A stretch of DNA of 64,000 nucleotides from Parus major (Eukaryota; Chordata; Aves; Passeriformes; Paridae), in the NCBI RefSeq assembly GCF_001522545.3, contig NC_031791.1, forward strand, positions 3,492,572 through 3,556,571. The letters are read 5' to 3'. The notes beneath the pieces are model-generated. The model did not search any database, had not been told where the DNA came from, and saw only the letters and a program-made list of their open reading frames with translations. Made by a program: the position numbers and the translations under genes. Below are positions 1-10,716 of the stretch, one piece after another (position 1 is the first letter of the stretch; each line of letters begins with the position of its first letter).

Positions 1-780
1 ATATTAAACCCCCGATGACAAACAGACACACACATCCTCTCTGAATGTTTTTTCAATTTAAAGCAGTTCCCTGATTCTTATTCTCTTAATTGAGGCAATT
101 TGCTTTAAGTGTCCCTTGCAGCTGAGAAATTATAATTGCCCCTTTGATATTCTGGTAATACTAACTGCATTTTTCCCATCTGATGCTAATCCTCATGTTC
201 CTCTGAGGAGGAATCCTCTTCGGGTGAAAAAAGCTTGATAAGAGGCCAGCATGCACATCAGAAAATGAAATGTCTGACAGTGATTTGACTACATAAGGGT
301 AGAGGGGGGAACGGCCATTTCCCTGGCCTGGCTTCCCCAGCCAGTTATCCATTATGGGAAATTGCCATTATATTCCTTCAGCTCCCTGAGAAGTCAATAG
401 AACATAATGAAGTTATCACAAGATGCAGCTTCCTGAGCTAATTTGGTGATGGCAATATAACCAGCTCTGAGTAAAGGCGGGGAAGAGCTTTGTTTGCAGA
501 AGGGAACATGAGAATTGTTGGGGTTATAGAGGACAGGCCAGAGTTTCTTCCATCCTCCTCTCCCTTTTAGACAAGACTGTTTTATAAAATGCCAGAAAAG
601 TTTTCATACTCAATGTCACAGAAATAGGAACCTGAAAGATCAATATAACTACAATTGCTCTTGCCTCTGCCCATCCAATGTGTTGAAAAAAACTTGTTCC
701 ATTTCTCCAGGAACTTCCATAAGGAAAGCCTAATACACACATGTTCTTTTTCTCAGCAGAGGTAACACCAAAGGAATAAG
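1..780. other. unique sequence, no gene recognised
   Basis: AT-rich sequence with only short open frames in all six frames and no family that I recognise. No repeat, RNA gene or promoter is evident before the CR1 fragment that begins near 781. Confidence 0.5.
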
Positions 781-880
781 AATCAAGGATGGTTTGGGTT
801 GGAAAGGACCTTAAAGCTCATCTTGTTCTAACCCCCCTTCCATGGGCAGGGACACCTTCCACTAGGCCAGGGGCTGAATG
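781..880 (-). mobile_element. CR1 LINE 3'-end fragment
   Basis: The plus strand reads ggtttgggttggaaaggacc, then the block around catgggcagggacaccttcc. This is the reverse complement of the well-known 3' end of chicken-repeat-1 (CR1) LINEs. Only the last 90 or so bases are clear; homology fades after 872 and the usual octamer tail is eroded. It is a 5'-truncated, dead copy, as is normal for CR1. Confidence 0.85.
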
Positions 881-3702
881 CTGTGCTCATCCAATAATCC
901 CTTGGAGGTACAGCTCAGTTTTCCTCCAGCTCTGTAGACAAATGATGCAGGAGAGGTCCTGGAAGGATGCAGGCACAGTGCCTGTCGTGCGGCAACTGCT
1001 GAGCACTGTCAGCCTACAATATCTTGGAAATCCACCTGCACACAGCTCTGTTTGGCAGTGGGAACACTGTTGGTGTGGATGGCAAACTCCACACTGAACA
1101 CAGGTTATATTTCTGACTTCTTGACGAAAACACAACCACATTTCAGCAGCAGATCTCCTGCCTCCTGCTCACCTGGGGCCAGGTGAGCCCTCCCAAAAAC
1201 ACAAGTCCTGGTCCCATGTAGCTGGAGCTACCACTGCCAAAGCCACTGCTTGTAGTCACAGAGTTTTGGCAGCCATTTACCAACCCAATTTAGGAACCAG
1301 AGGTACCTTGGAGCTGCATTAATCAATTTATTCTGCTCCTTGTAGAAATTCTGTTAACCAGTTTTAGGACTGCAATAGTTCCTCTGTTAATCTGCAGTGC
1401 ACTGAAACAAGGGGCTTCATTGTGGGAGGGAACATTGGGGGAGCACTGCACACACCTTTTGGGGAATGTGGCACTGAGGAATGCCCCCAGAGCTGTTACT
1501 GCATTCACACTCCATTAATTGCCCACTAAAGGAGTGACTACAAAACATGCAGGGAGTAACTCTGGCTGCTGGCCTTGGGGGCTGAGACAAAATGAGAATG
1601 AAATATTTCACTGCAGCCTGGGCAGACAGTGGCTTCTGGGCTGCATCCCCATGGGATGCTTTCCTGCTGCACATAGTCCCCAGGACTGGCAGTAACAGGG
1701 ACACTGCAGAGCCCAGGAAGGATGAGCAGCTGAGCAAGGAGTGGATTAGGACAAAAGTTTTCAGAACAGAACTTTCAACCACAAGCCCTTCTCGCTGAGG
1801 ATCCCTACAGCCTGTGTTATTTGGATTATTACTGAGTTCTGTGTACAAGCACCACTAGGACAGCTTTTTCAGCCTCTTGCTTTACCAAGTCATCAGGGAA
1901 GGAGGGTGGTGTTCAGTTTGATTTTTTGTGAGAAGAATTAACAGAATGAAGGTCAAGGAGCAGTGTAGGCTGACCTGTACAAATCTGGCATTTTTACTCC
2001 TGTCTCAAACACTGTGATAAACCACTCTGAACACAAACCTGCCTTGAAATGAATCACCGAGTGCTCCACAGAGAAGGAAATTACAAGGGGACACTGTGGG
2101 CCCTGGGCATAGAGAACAGTTGTTCTCTCAACATTTCTACCAATTTCCTTCCCCCTCAAATTTCGATAGGCCATGTCTAATTGTTGACTGACACGTGATC
2201 TCCCTCACGACGGGGTATTACCAGACCACGTCGCTTGTGTCAGTCCACAGAATTAGCAGCCATAATTGGACCCTTTTAACAAGGTACACAACATATTTTA
2301 AATTAAATTGCATTCCATAAATCAGGTTAACCTTTTCAACATTGCTCCAAGAAAATTAATTACTCATATCGAAGCACATGACCTTTTCACAGTGCTTGGG
2401 ATTAGTTCCCACATTTCTTTTATTTTCCCTTCTCTCTGCTCCTCCCTCCTCTCTCCCCCAGCCCAAACTTATTTCTTGACTTAAAAGCATCAAAGCCCAA
2501 AAAACATCAAGGCTGAGCACCTTGCTTCAGCTCTTATAGCTTCAGCCTAGAATAATTTAATTGCTTAATCTACTTTGCTAAGCAAGCTGCCCCTCTTCCC
2601 CCTTCCCTCTCTCCTGGCAGGTGAAACCAGGGCTGCCCAGTTCCAGCACTCAGCTTTGTAATCAGACCCTTCACTTGTGTTTCATATTTGCTTTTGTTGT
2701 GTTAGGATCTCCATTTCCATCACCAACAACTGGCAATATTTCTATTTTATTAGCCTCAGACCCATAAATAAAGTGCAGATTAGTGCCAAAAAACTCAGAG
2801 GGAAGAAAAGGGAAAAGTGCTTTGTGTTAAAGTTTGCCAGAATTTTTCCACAACTTTTCTGCAGGGTTAATGGGAATAAATGTCAGCAGAGTCCCAGCAG
2901 CATCAGGGCACTCTTTAACCGAACCAGGTGGGAGAAACCCAAACAGATAAAATCCCGCCATCTGCACTCAATCCTGCCTGTAGCTTCCATGTGATTTGGG
3001 CTCTGTGAGCTTCCTTCCAGCTTCCACAGTGAACTCCAAAACTGCATTAACAATACTTACAAATAACAAACCTTGGTTCTAGTGGGGAGAATAAGACAAA
3101 GCTCTCAGGGAGCAGCAGCAGTTTGGGTGAGCTCACGCTGTCCACAGCCATGCACCTGCCCCAAAATCCTACAAGTTCTTATTAGGCTTTCCTCTTTGGA
3201 AAGTAGCAGTAGTGGGATATTCAGTGGGAGATAAATAAAGTAAATTCTCACTCTGGAGCACAAGTGAATGCCTGGATCCCTTCAAGACTGGGGTTTCTTC
3301 CCAGAATCCCCTTTGGGATAAACCCCTAAGTTTTTATCACCCTCCTTGGTAAGGTATCTTAACTTTCACAACTTTGAAGACATCTTTCTGCACAAAATCC
3401 TTCGAGAATGGAGGGACAAATTTAGGACAGGGAGCATTCCTTGGGCAGTGATGTACTTCAGCACTTTTCAGGAGTTCACAGTTTACAGGGCAGCCACACC
3501 TGCTGTTTTTAGCTGCTAAAACAGGTCTGTTTTTTAATTTTCTTGGTCCGAGGGCTCCTCTCCAAGCTTGGGCAACTTCAGACCAGGAATTTCAAAAAGC
3601 CACAAAGGACTGGCATGGCAATGCCTGGAGAATAATACTCTGACAGGATAAGCTTGGGAGCTGTGAACTGATCATTTTGGGGTTCCTCGTGCAGCCGCTA
3701 TT
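881..3702. other. unique sequence, no gene recognised; possible conserved non-coding core
   Basis: No coding region or repeat is recognised. About 2160-2420 is AT-rich with homeodomain-type cores (TAATTA, CCATAATTGG) around a short GC-richer piece, as seen in conserved regulatory elements, but conservation cannot be judged from one sequence. Pyrimidine-rich tracts lie near 2420-2460 and 2590-2620. Confidence 0.4.
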
Positions 3703-4275
3703 ACACAGAACCACAGGATGAACTAGGTTGGAAAAGACCTTTGAGATCACCTAGTCCAACTGTTACCCAGCACCTCCTCATCAACTGAACCATGGCACTG
3801 AGTGCTGTCGCTAGAGGACACAAAGTAGGAAGCAAGGGTTCATATCACAGCAGCTGAGGTTTTATTTCCAAGGAGGCAAAAGCCTTTATTTTGGGGTTTT
3901 CAACCCTTTTTATGAGGTGTTCCGATACAGGTTAACCTGATTGGCACAAAGAACAACACCTCCCTCATCCCATTGGTGGTACAAGAGAAAAAAAACTCTC
4001 AGAACATCCGTGTCATTATTTTGAGCACTAAAATCTTATTTACACAACAGTCCTTGAGAGAGAGAAGTTTCCCAAAAGACTTTCCCTTGAGAAACAGATC
4101 AGCCACTGAGAGCCTGAAACTCTTCTCAGGCTCAGAAAATCATGTCCACAGAGTGCCACATCCAGGCTTTTTATAGACACATCCAGGGATGGTGGCTCTG
4201 CCCCTCGCTGGGCAGATGATTCCAGTGTCCAATCAGTCTTTCAGTGAGGAATTTCTTTCAAACATTGAACCTAAA
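3703..4275 (-). mobile_element. CR1 LINE fragment split by a nested LTR
   Basis: The left part (3703-3805) contains a degenerate aggttggaaaagacc block and the tccaactgttaccc / ccatggcactgagtgc section of a minus-strand CR1 3' end. The CR1 alignment resumes at 4151 with gagtgccacatccaggc and continues through the acacatccagggatggtg block to about 4275. The interruption is a 345-bp LTR. The six bases gagtgc occur at both sides of the insert and once in an uninterrupted CR1, so the CR1 was here first. Confidence 0.82.
3806..4150 (-). repeat. solo LTR, class II-like, with 6-bp target duplication
   Basis: The segment starts TG and ends CA and is flanked by identical gagtgc hexamers at 3800-3805 and 4151-4156. 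Read on the minus strand it shows a U3-like first part, a TATA-like cataaaaag, and AATAAA motifs close to the 3' end, which fixes the orientation. A 6-bp target duplication is usual for class II (ERVK, alpha/beta-like) elements. No internal retroviral sequence remains, so it is a solo LTR left by recombination between the two LTRs of a provirus. It sits inside a CR1. Confidence 0.85.
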
Positions 4276-5966
4276 CTTATCACATTTAAGACTGGAGTGA
4301 CTTGGAGTACAAGGCATGGATCCATGGCTTGAGTTCACATGGGGTTGGTGCTTCCCATGCTCTCCAGGCAGCCAGCAAGACCCCCAGGCCTCAAAAATGT
4401 GTATTTCCAGTGACTGAGGACATCCTCTCTGTCCTGGTTCATGGTGCCCAGGCTGGGGAGGGGAGTAGTCCTGTGGGTGCAGCAGCAAGGGAAGAACAAA
4501 GCACGTAGGTGCTTTGCAGCTACACTTTTCAGTATGAGCTGCACCTTCCTTGGATGCATTTTTCTGCAGTGAGACTTCTTCCCCCTCTTTGTGCCTGCTG
4601 TCCACATGTGAATGAGTCCCAGGTGCTGGTGTTTCTGTCCTGTGGGACCCCCAATGGTGGGGGATTGGTGTCAAACTCCATACAAATGTGTGACTTATGG
4701 AGGATCCCCAGAAGTTAAAAACATCTGTTGTGCTTTTTCTCCCCTGGAATAGGATAATCTGTGTAGTTTTACTATGGACTGTATTTCCCAGCTGCCTTAA
4801 TTTCTTTAAATTGCTTTGTGAGTTGCTGAAGTCATCAGCAGAAATGCTGGAGTCAGCTGGATTTTAAACATTTAAAATGATATAGTACCATTTTCCTTCA
4901 GAAAGAATCTTAAAAAAATTTAATTATTCTTTTTCCTATTTCTTTCCTTTTCATTTAATGGTGGGCTTATTGAAACCTCTCATTTAAAGTGCCATAAAAT
5001 AAGACAAAAAAGCTTAGAGTGAAATCTTAGGATGTGACAAAGTTTTGTTGAAAACATCAAGCATTTGCTGCTGCTGCTGCTGCTTTAGTGCCTTTTTTTA
5101 CACAGAGAAGCAAGGAATGAGGAGGAGGGGAGTGCTTGAAGGTGGCTCCTGTGTTTTATGCCCAAGTTGATGGCTCATAAGCAGCATTGTGGTGTGGTAC
5201 CTGCTCCTTGGAAACCAGATATATGAATAGATAAATATTTTAATAACCTAAGCACAATTAAAACAGCTATTACAGCCTGGTCAGGTCCATCTGGCCTCAG
5301 GGTGAGGGTGGTGAGTACTCTGAGCATCTGCAGACCAAAGGATAGTGATGCAGGACTAAATCCTGGCCCCCTTAAACTTGCTGGGAAGACTTCTGTCTTC
5401 TATAATTTCCCAATTAATCAGACTGCCTCAGCTGATTTGATTTCAGAGTTTTAAGCTGGAGACAAAGGAAAAACTAAGAGCTCATTTGGAATGAGGGAAG
5501 AAACAGGTTTTCCCTTTGCAGTGTGCTTAAACTGTGTTTGTTTTTGTTCCTGTGTACCCAGACACACATTAAAAAGATTGAACATAATAAGTTAATTGTT
5601 TACCTAATCCTTAATGAAGATTGCTATTTCCTCTTCAAAATTGCTGCTTGAAGTAATATGCATTAAAGCTCCATTGGAAGCATTGGGAGTGTTGGGAAGA
5701 GGTGGAGCTCAGAGGGAGTTTTTGTCTTACTGCTTGGAGTCCCATCCCAGCAGGGGGATCCTGCTCTGCTCCTCGAAGGCAGCTTCCCCAAAAGCTGCAA
5801 AAGTTTTATCCCTGCAAAATCCAGGCAACATTAAAACAGTCTCATCAGCTACAGTGTCCTGCAGCAACTACCCAAGAACATCAGCTTGAGGGTCATTTCT
5901 GGGCAAATCCCTGTAGTAAATGTTTGTTGGTTGGTTTTAACAGTGAGGAGCTCCTGGGGGTGGTGT
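4276..5966. other. unique sequence, no gene recognised; short GCT repeat
   Basis: Contains a (GCT)6 microsatellite at 5067-5084. The overlapping open frames at 4258-4718 and 5614-5986 show no recognisable domain and lie on both strands, as expected by chance. AT-rich flanks otherwise. ERV-1 begins at 5967. Confidence 0.45.
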
Positions 5967-6225
5967 TGCCTCGGAATGAGGTGTAGCGACCCGGTTCGTG
6001 GGCGACACAACGGCTAAACTTACAGGCCTGTCGGGCTAATCACATGCGAGCACCGATGTGGTGGATGGTGAAGAGCGTTTATTTCCAGTGTGCAGGGATT
6101 TATATGACCGGGATATGATGACGTAATCACCGTGACATTATGGGTTATGGAACTTCGGAGAAAGAGGGGCCCTATCTTCCCGTACAATGCGAGATCTTCC
6201 GATCGGCGTTCCCTATCTGACCGCA
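5967..6225 (-). repeat. ERV-1 3' LTR (259 bp)
   Basis: Same length as its partner at 10717-10975, 250 of 259 positions identical. On the minus strand it starts TGCGGTCAGA and ends GAGGCA. A TATA-type box (ATATAAAT, near 6096-6103) lies just before AATAAA (near 6080-6086). It keeps 20 CpG sites. The polypurine tract lies directly upstream on the minus strand, which fixes it as the 3' LTR. Confidence 0.95.
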
Positions 6226-6227
6226 TC

Positions 6228-6243
6228 ATCTCCCCCCCTCTCC
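6228..6243 (-). promoter_or_regulatory. ERV-1 polypurine tract
   Basis: On the minus strand this is an unbroken run of G and A (ggagaggggggaga), followed by 3 bases and the TG of the 3' LTR. This is the expected place and composition of the plus-strand DNA priming site in retroviral reverse transcription. Confidence 0.9.
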
Positions 6244-6356
6244 ATGAACAGAACTTTACAACTGAACGACTTATGTAATTAACAACAAACCGTGAACTTG
6301 TTAGTAATGAACATGAAACGAAACCGTGGTGTGTTAGTACGAACTATCATGCAAAC

Positions 6357-8110
6357 TCAGGTTAACTGTCTCTGTTCTAAATATAAAATGTTGATCTTAT
6401 CTAAATGGGTTTTTATAAACTGGGCTAACTTATTAAGGAGACAAGGACCAAAAATAAGTACGAACACAACAATGATAACTGGTCCTGCTAACGTGGAAAC
6501 AAGGGTAATAATCCATGGAGATTGGTTGAACATTGAACTAAACCAGTTTTGCTGAGAGCATTGCTGGCTACGCTGGTCAAGTCTTTGTTGTAGCTCTGCC
6601 ATAGGACTGCTTGATTGGCCCTGAATAATTGGCATAGAAACAACACTTCTTGTCCAAGGCAGCACACAGACCTCCTTGGTGCATGAGTAAGATGTCCAGT
6701 CCTCGTCTGTTCTGCAGCACGACCTCTGCAAGGGAGTTGAGGGATCGCTCCAAGTTGGAGATAGACTCTTGGATTTTGTGCAGGTCTTCATCTACCGTTG
6801 TCTGCAGTTGGACTAGACCTTGGTTTTGAGTCACCAGGGCTGTGACACCTGTCGCTGCGCCTGTTGCTCCTAGACTCAACAGTACTGCAAGACTGACGGC
6901 GGTAATGAGTTCTCATTTTTGGCATGGGAAACCTCTCTCCTGGTGGTAAGGTAATTCGTCTCCAGGGAAGTAAAGGATCCTAGGGATAATAACCACTTGG
7001 ACACAGAAATTGTTAGTTTCATCAAAGTGTTTGATGGAAATACATGGGGTAATACCTGTGGAGCCCAGATTCCCGAGGTTGCTGGAATTACCCAGGACTC
7101 GGTTTTATCTAGAGTCACAGGAGCGCCACAAATCTCTTCATGGCGTTGTATTGCCTGTCTGTTGCCTATGCAAACACCTTTGCCCGAAACTTGCTCTAGT
7201 GTGATTCCCTTGCAAGGGGTGTTCCATGAGCATCGCTTGGGGTCATTCGCTCTGGAGTAGCTGAATATGGCATTAAGGGCTACCCCTTCATAAAAGGGCA
7301 GGTAGGCATCATAGCAAAGCCAACAAGAACAGGTAAGGTCTGGCTTTGTTGCATTTAGCGATAGAAATGCGGCATTTAGCATGCGATGAAAGAGGGCATG
7401 AGACGTCAGTTCGAGCGCACCATGAAGTGCTGATGTGGCACTAGTGAGGCTAGGTGTGGGATTGCTGTTTATGTGATTGTATTGTTGGGCTACAACTCTG
7501 TTGGGTCTGAGAGCGGTGTGGTGCGGTGGTGAAGCTCTGATAATTTGAATGATCATGTTCGGATCTGTATCCCAACTACGAAGGAATACTGACCACTTTC
7601 GTCCTAACGACCAGTTGGTGTCTTGAGGTTGCAGGACTGTTACATTTAGGTGGGAACAGCTTCCTTTAGCAGTGATCATACCGCTCTTTCCAAACGTGGA
7701 TCGCTTGCAGCCTTTGGGCCAAAACCCCACGTCTAGGAAACTATCTCTCTTACCTGGTGTCCACTGGTTACAGTGGCAGTGGTTTCACAACCCCAATACC
7801 CACAAAACCCGTACCCAGGATAGGTGCAATAGCTTTTACCGGGGTTGACACTAGGGCACCAGTATGTTCCCCAATTAATGTAGGCAAGAGGTTTTCCCTG
7901 ACTAGGGTCAATTCCTATTCCATTGGTGTTAAATATATCACTAATGTGAACAATGAAGCTAGGGGCATTAGACACAGTTTGGGCAATTACTCTACCGTCC
8001 AAGGGATTGCGAAGTGTCCAGGTGCACGGCCGGTAAGGATGCACATCCAGTTCTCCCTGTCCAATGCGAGGCAGGCTTAGAAACAGGAAAACACAAAGGC
8101 ACAGATGCTG
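6357..8110 (-). pseudogene. env: ERV-1 env remnant, gamma-type
   Basis: Envelope glycoprotein gene (receptor binding and membrane fusion in an intact virus), here spread over several frames. A hydrophobic leader-like stretch lies near 8060-8110 without an in-frame ATG. The first surface-subunit piece (8044-7733) carries WGCETT at 7778-7795. The next frame (7730-6876) carries CWLC at 7314-7325, the CXXC motif of gamma-type surface subunits. The transmembrane subunit (6879-6577) has a hydrophobic N-terminus, a conserved immunosuppressive-type domain near 6688-6717 and CX6CC at 6640-6666. A third frame (6791-6357) has the membrane anchor at about 6441-6515 and a short tail. Frameshifts fall near 7760, 7015 and 6620, and a TGA lies just before the fusion-peptide segment, so no full protein can be made. 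Confidence 0.92.
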
Positions 8111-8159
8111 TCATGAAACTGCTGATGTCCATGTCGAGGACGAGAAGCGAGGACGAGAA

Positions 8160-9470
8160 GCAAGGTCGACGTGGAGGATTATGGTGGTAGACCTGTCAAA
8201 AGAAACTCTGAGGTTTCATTAGTTAAGTTATACACCACAGGCTTTATTGATTTTAATGGACACCACCTAATAATGTTATCTTTCTCACTGCGGCATACCC
8301 CCGACCTGTCAGGACCAATTTCCACCCTGATTCCCAATCTCCCAATTTATTTCTAATTTTAACTGGTGGGCCTTCTTTCAGTACTTCAGTGGCCCAATGC
8401 TTTTGGGAAGGGGTTTGTGCTTGATCTAGGATGCATCGGTGAAAACGGTTGGTCCAGGGAGTGGCCGGTCCATGACCTTCTGTGGAAGGTTAACGTCTGC
8501 TATCGCTAGCAGCTGAGTCCATGGAGGTTTAGCGGTGTAGCAGAGCTCTCCTGCAAATCTGAAAAGTGCCAAAGCAAGATGTTCTGAGATTGCTACCGAT
8601 GATGTCGAGATCTGCTTCCGGAAAGGCAAGTATATTTTTGCAGTCTTGAGACCTAGGCAGTTCAGGGCAAGCCTTCTGCCCTTCATGATGAGGCTTCCGA
8701 GACATTACTCCCGAGGTAAACGTGCGTGAGGCTCTTCTGAGAGTCACCCATTGTACCGGTTGTGCTTTATTGGGAGGTCCTTATGCCAATGCTCCTACTC
8801 TCCCCTCTCTGGTAAAATGTACGTATAAGTCCAAAGATAGATTTGGGTTCCATCTAGAGAGAGCTGTCGTGGACAACTGCCATTCGATGAAATTGAGTGA
8901 GCGCATGGCTTCGTTTGAGAGGGTCTTAGGCTCCCATGGATGCTTGCCTTGAAGTAGCGTGTACAGCGGAGACATGACTTCTGGTGGGATGACATTTCGC
9001 AACCATTGTAAGGATCCCACTAACTGTTGCACGTTGTGCAGCGTCTTGAGGTTGCGACGAATTTTGACTGCTGGGGGTGTCACATAGGACCCAGTGATTT
9101 TCATGCCTAAGAATGTGACTGAAGGACCTTTCTTTATTTTTGCCTCTGCTATTTCAAAGCCGTTGGTCTTTAGAACCTTGGAGATGGCTGACACAAGATT
9201 GTCCACACGGTCTGGCATCGGTGCTGCAACAAGGATGTCATCCATATATTGGATGATAGTGGCTTCTGGGTTCGTGGATCAAACGGGCACTAGGGCTCGG
9301 CTCACAGTGATCTGGCATATGGTTGGAGAGTTGATCATTCCCTGAGGAAGGACTGTCCAGTGGAAGCGCAGATTGGGCTGTTGACCATTAGGGAACACGA
9401 CAGAAAAGGCAAACTGTTCTTTGTCCTGGTTATGCAAGGGAATGGAAAAGAAGCAGTCTTTGACATCCTT
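8160..9470 (-). pseudogene. pol: ERV-1 pol remnant: RT, start of RNase H, integrase C-terminus
   Basis: RT motif A (KDCFFSIPL) near 9440-9465, motif B (LPQGM followed by NSPTICQ) near 9310-9350 and motif C YMDD at 9237-9248 are all readable, so this was an RNA-dependent DNA polymerase of class II type. The fingers upstream of motif A are missing. A TGA stop (9279-9281) sits between motifs B and C and a TAA at 8781-8783 follows the thumb. A frameshift occurs near 8690 in the connection domain. RNase H begins with FTDAS and is cut by TAG at 8426-8428. Immediately after, about 8280-8400, comes the GDWESGW / GRGYAAV block typical of the integrase C-terminal domain, then another frameshift. The RNase H body and the integrase catalytic core are deleted. 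Confidence 0.92.
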
Positions 9471-10577
9471 GGGGTTAACAGGGGAATAGGTCTTTTGACC
9501 ATTCACTTCTCTCACTGGAAATGCTAGCACTGTGGGAGAAGTCCATTCAGCACACGCCATTTGGATCTCCTTCCAGTCTGTGAGTGGCATGGACTCTCAT
9601 GGGAATGATGTCACAGATCTTTTAGGCCTAATGAAATTTATTTGCATGTTTTCAAAGTCTGAGTCTGAGTCAGAGCTCGAGCCGGATGCATGTCTAAATG
9701 TGCACCGCTCTGTATCCTGCATGTGCCGTTGGTGGCCCCAGTCCCTTTCCGAATCAGTGGAGGAAGCTGAGTAGTAGTGGGCTTCCGGGCTGCGGTGCTT
9801 TTTGGTGGGACTCTGCCCTCTCCCTTTCCCAGGGATGGGTTTTTCCCCTCCCTTTCTTCGCCTTCCTTCCAGCAGGTTCTTCTCCTTACAAGGAGATACT
9901 CTAGGGCACGATCCCTGATTGGACTGTGAGCTCTGCTCCCCTTCACCCTTGGCGCTGTCCTCCCACTTCCCGTTAGGCTTCTGATCGTGTATGTCCGCCC
10001 GCGTTAGGCACCCTTCGCTCCGCCCCTTGCTCCTCTCCCTGGCGCCATTTTGCGGAGCGTATGGTGGAGGCCTTTCCCCGACATTTCCAGGGCCCGCAGT
10101 GTCGGGTGTGCCCCGTGGCTCCACGGCATCGGTACGTCCCGGCGGCAAAGTGTGTTCCGCGGCCAAACCCGCGTTAGAGCTGGGCAGACGGGACGGCGAC
10201 TTGGGTCGCCCGTCATCATTAGATGGCCACTTAGCATCGGTGGGGCAATCAATAAACGTGGTCTGAGTGGCAGCTCCTACCCCCACCCATGGGGTAACCT
10301 TTAAACAGCTTTGAGCTGCCTTCCAAATTTCTTGTTACTGAAGCGCTTTCCGTAGAGCTTGCGTAACTCTCGCCCAGCTTTTAAGGTACTTGCTGGACCT
10401 GAAGCACAACATGTCATTTGTGAGCGCCTCAGTACACCTAACCCAGCAATCTACGGGATCATCGATAACGCATAATTCTAACAATCTGACAACCACGCAT
10501 TCAAAATTCCTTGATTTTTTGCAGTCTATACCCCTCTGCTTATGCAGCTGTGAATCTACCTTCCCGAGTGACTGCAT
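9460..10577 (-). pseudogene. gag: ERV-1 gag remnant: matrix, PPPY linker, start of capsid
   Basis: Starts with an ATG at 10575-10577, 117 bases after the primer-binding site. The first 80 codons look like a small retroviral matrix domain and end in TAA at 10335-10337. The same frame continues through a Pro/Ser/Lys-rich, charged linker with a PPPY late-domain motif at 10059-10070, which in live viruses recruits NEDD4-type ligases for budding. A second in-frame stop, TGA, lies at 9597-9599. The frame then reads [10 protein letters not shown] and AFPV, which resembles the linker and N-terminus of capsid, before running directly into RT motif A with no change of frame. Most of capsid, all of nucleocapsid, and protease are absent. 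The matrix and capsid assignments rest on position and weak resemblance; PPPY is direct. Confidence 0.82.
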
Positions 10578-10693
10578 CTCGGCAGTACGGGAGCGTCCTC
10601 CCCGCTGGAGTCAGTCCTGCCGCTCCAGCCGTCCCTCAGCGTCCAGCAAGACTCCCAAAATCCAGCCACTCGAACCCGTGTATCGGGGAGCAG

Positions 10694-10711
10694 TCCTGGG
10701 TTTCGGCACCA
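10694..10711 (-). promoter_or_regulatory. ERV-1 primer-binding site, tRNA-Phe type
   Basis: On the minus strand the 18 bases read TGGTGCCGAAACCCAGGA. This is complementary to the 3' end of eukaryotic tRNA-Phe (TGGTGCCGAAACCCGGGA expected) at 17 of 18 positions. It lies 5 bases inside the 5' LTR, the normal place for minus-strand priming. Confidence 0.9.
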
Positions 10712-10716
10712 CTTGC

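Noticed and set aside
8171..9345. Several plus-strand open frames within ERV-1
   Set aside because: Antisense shadows of the pol remnant.
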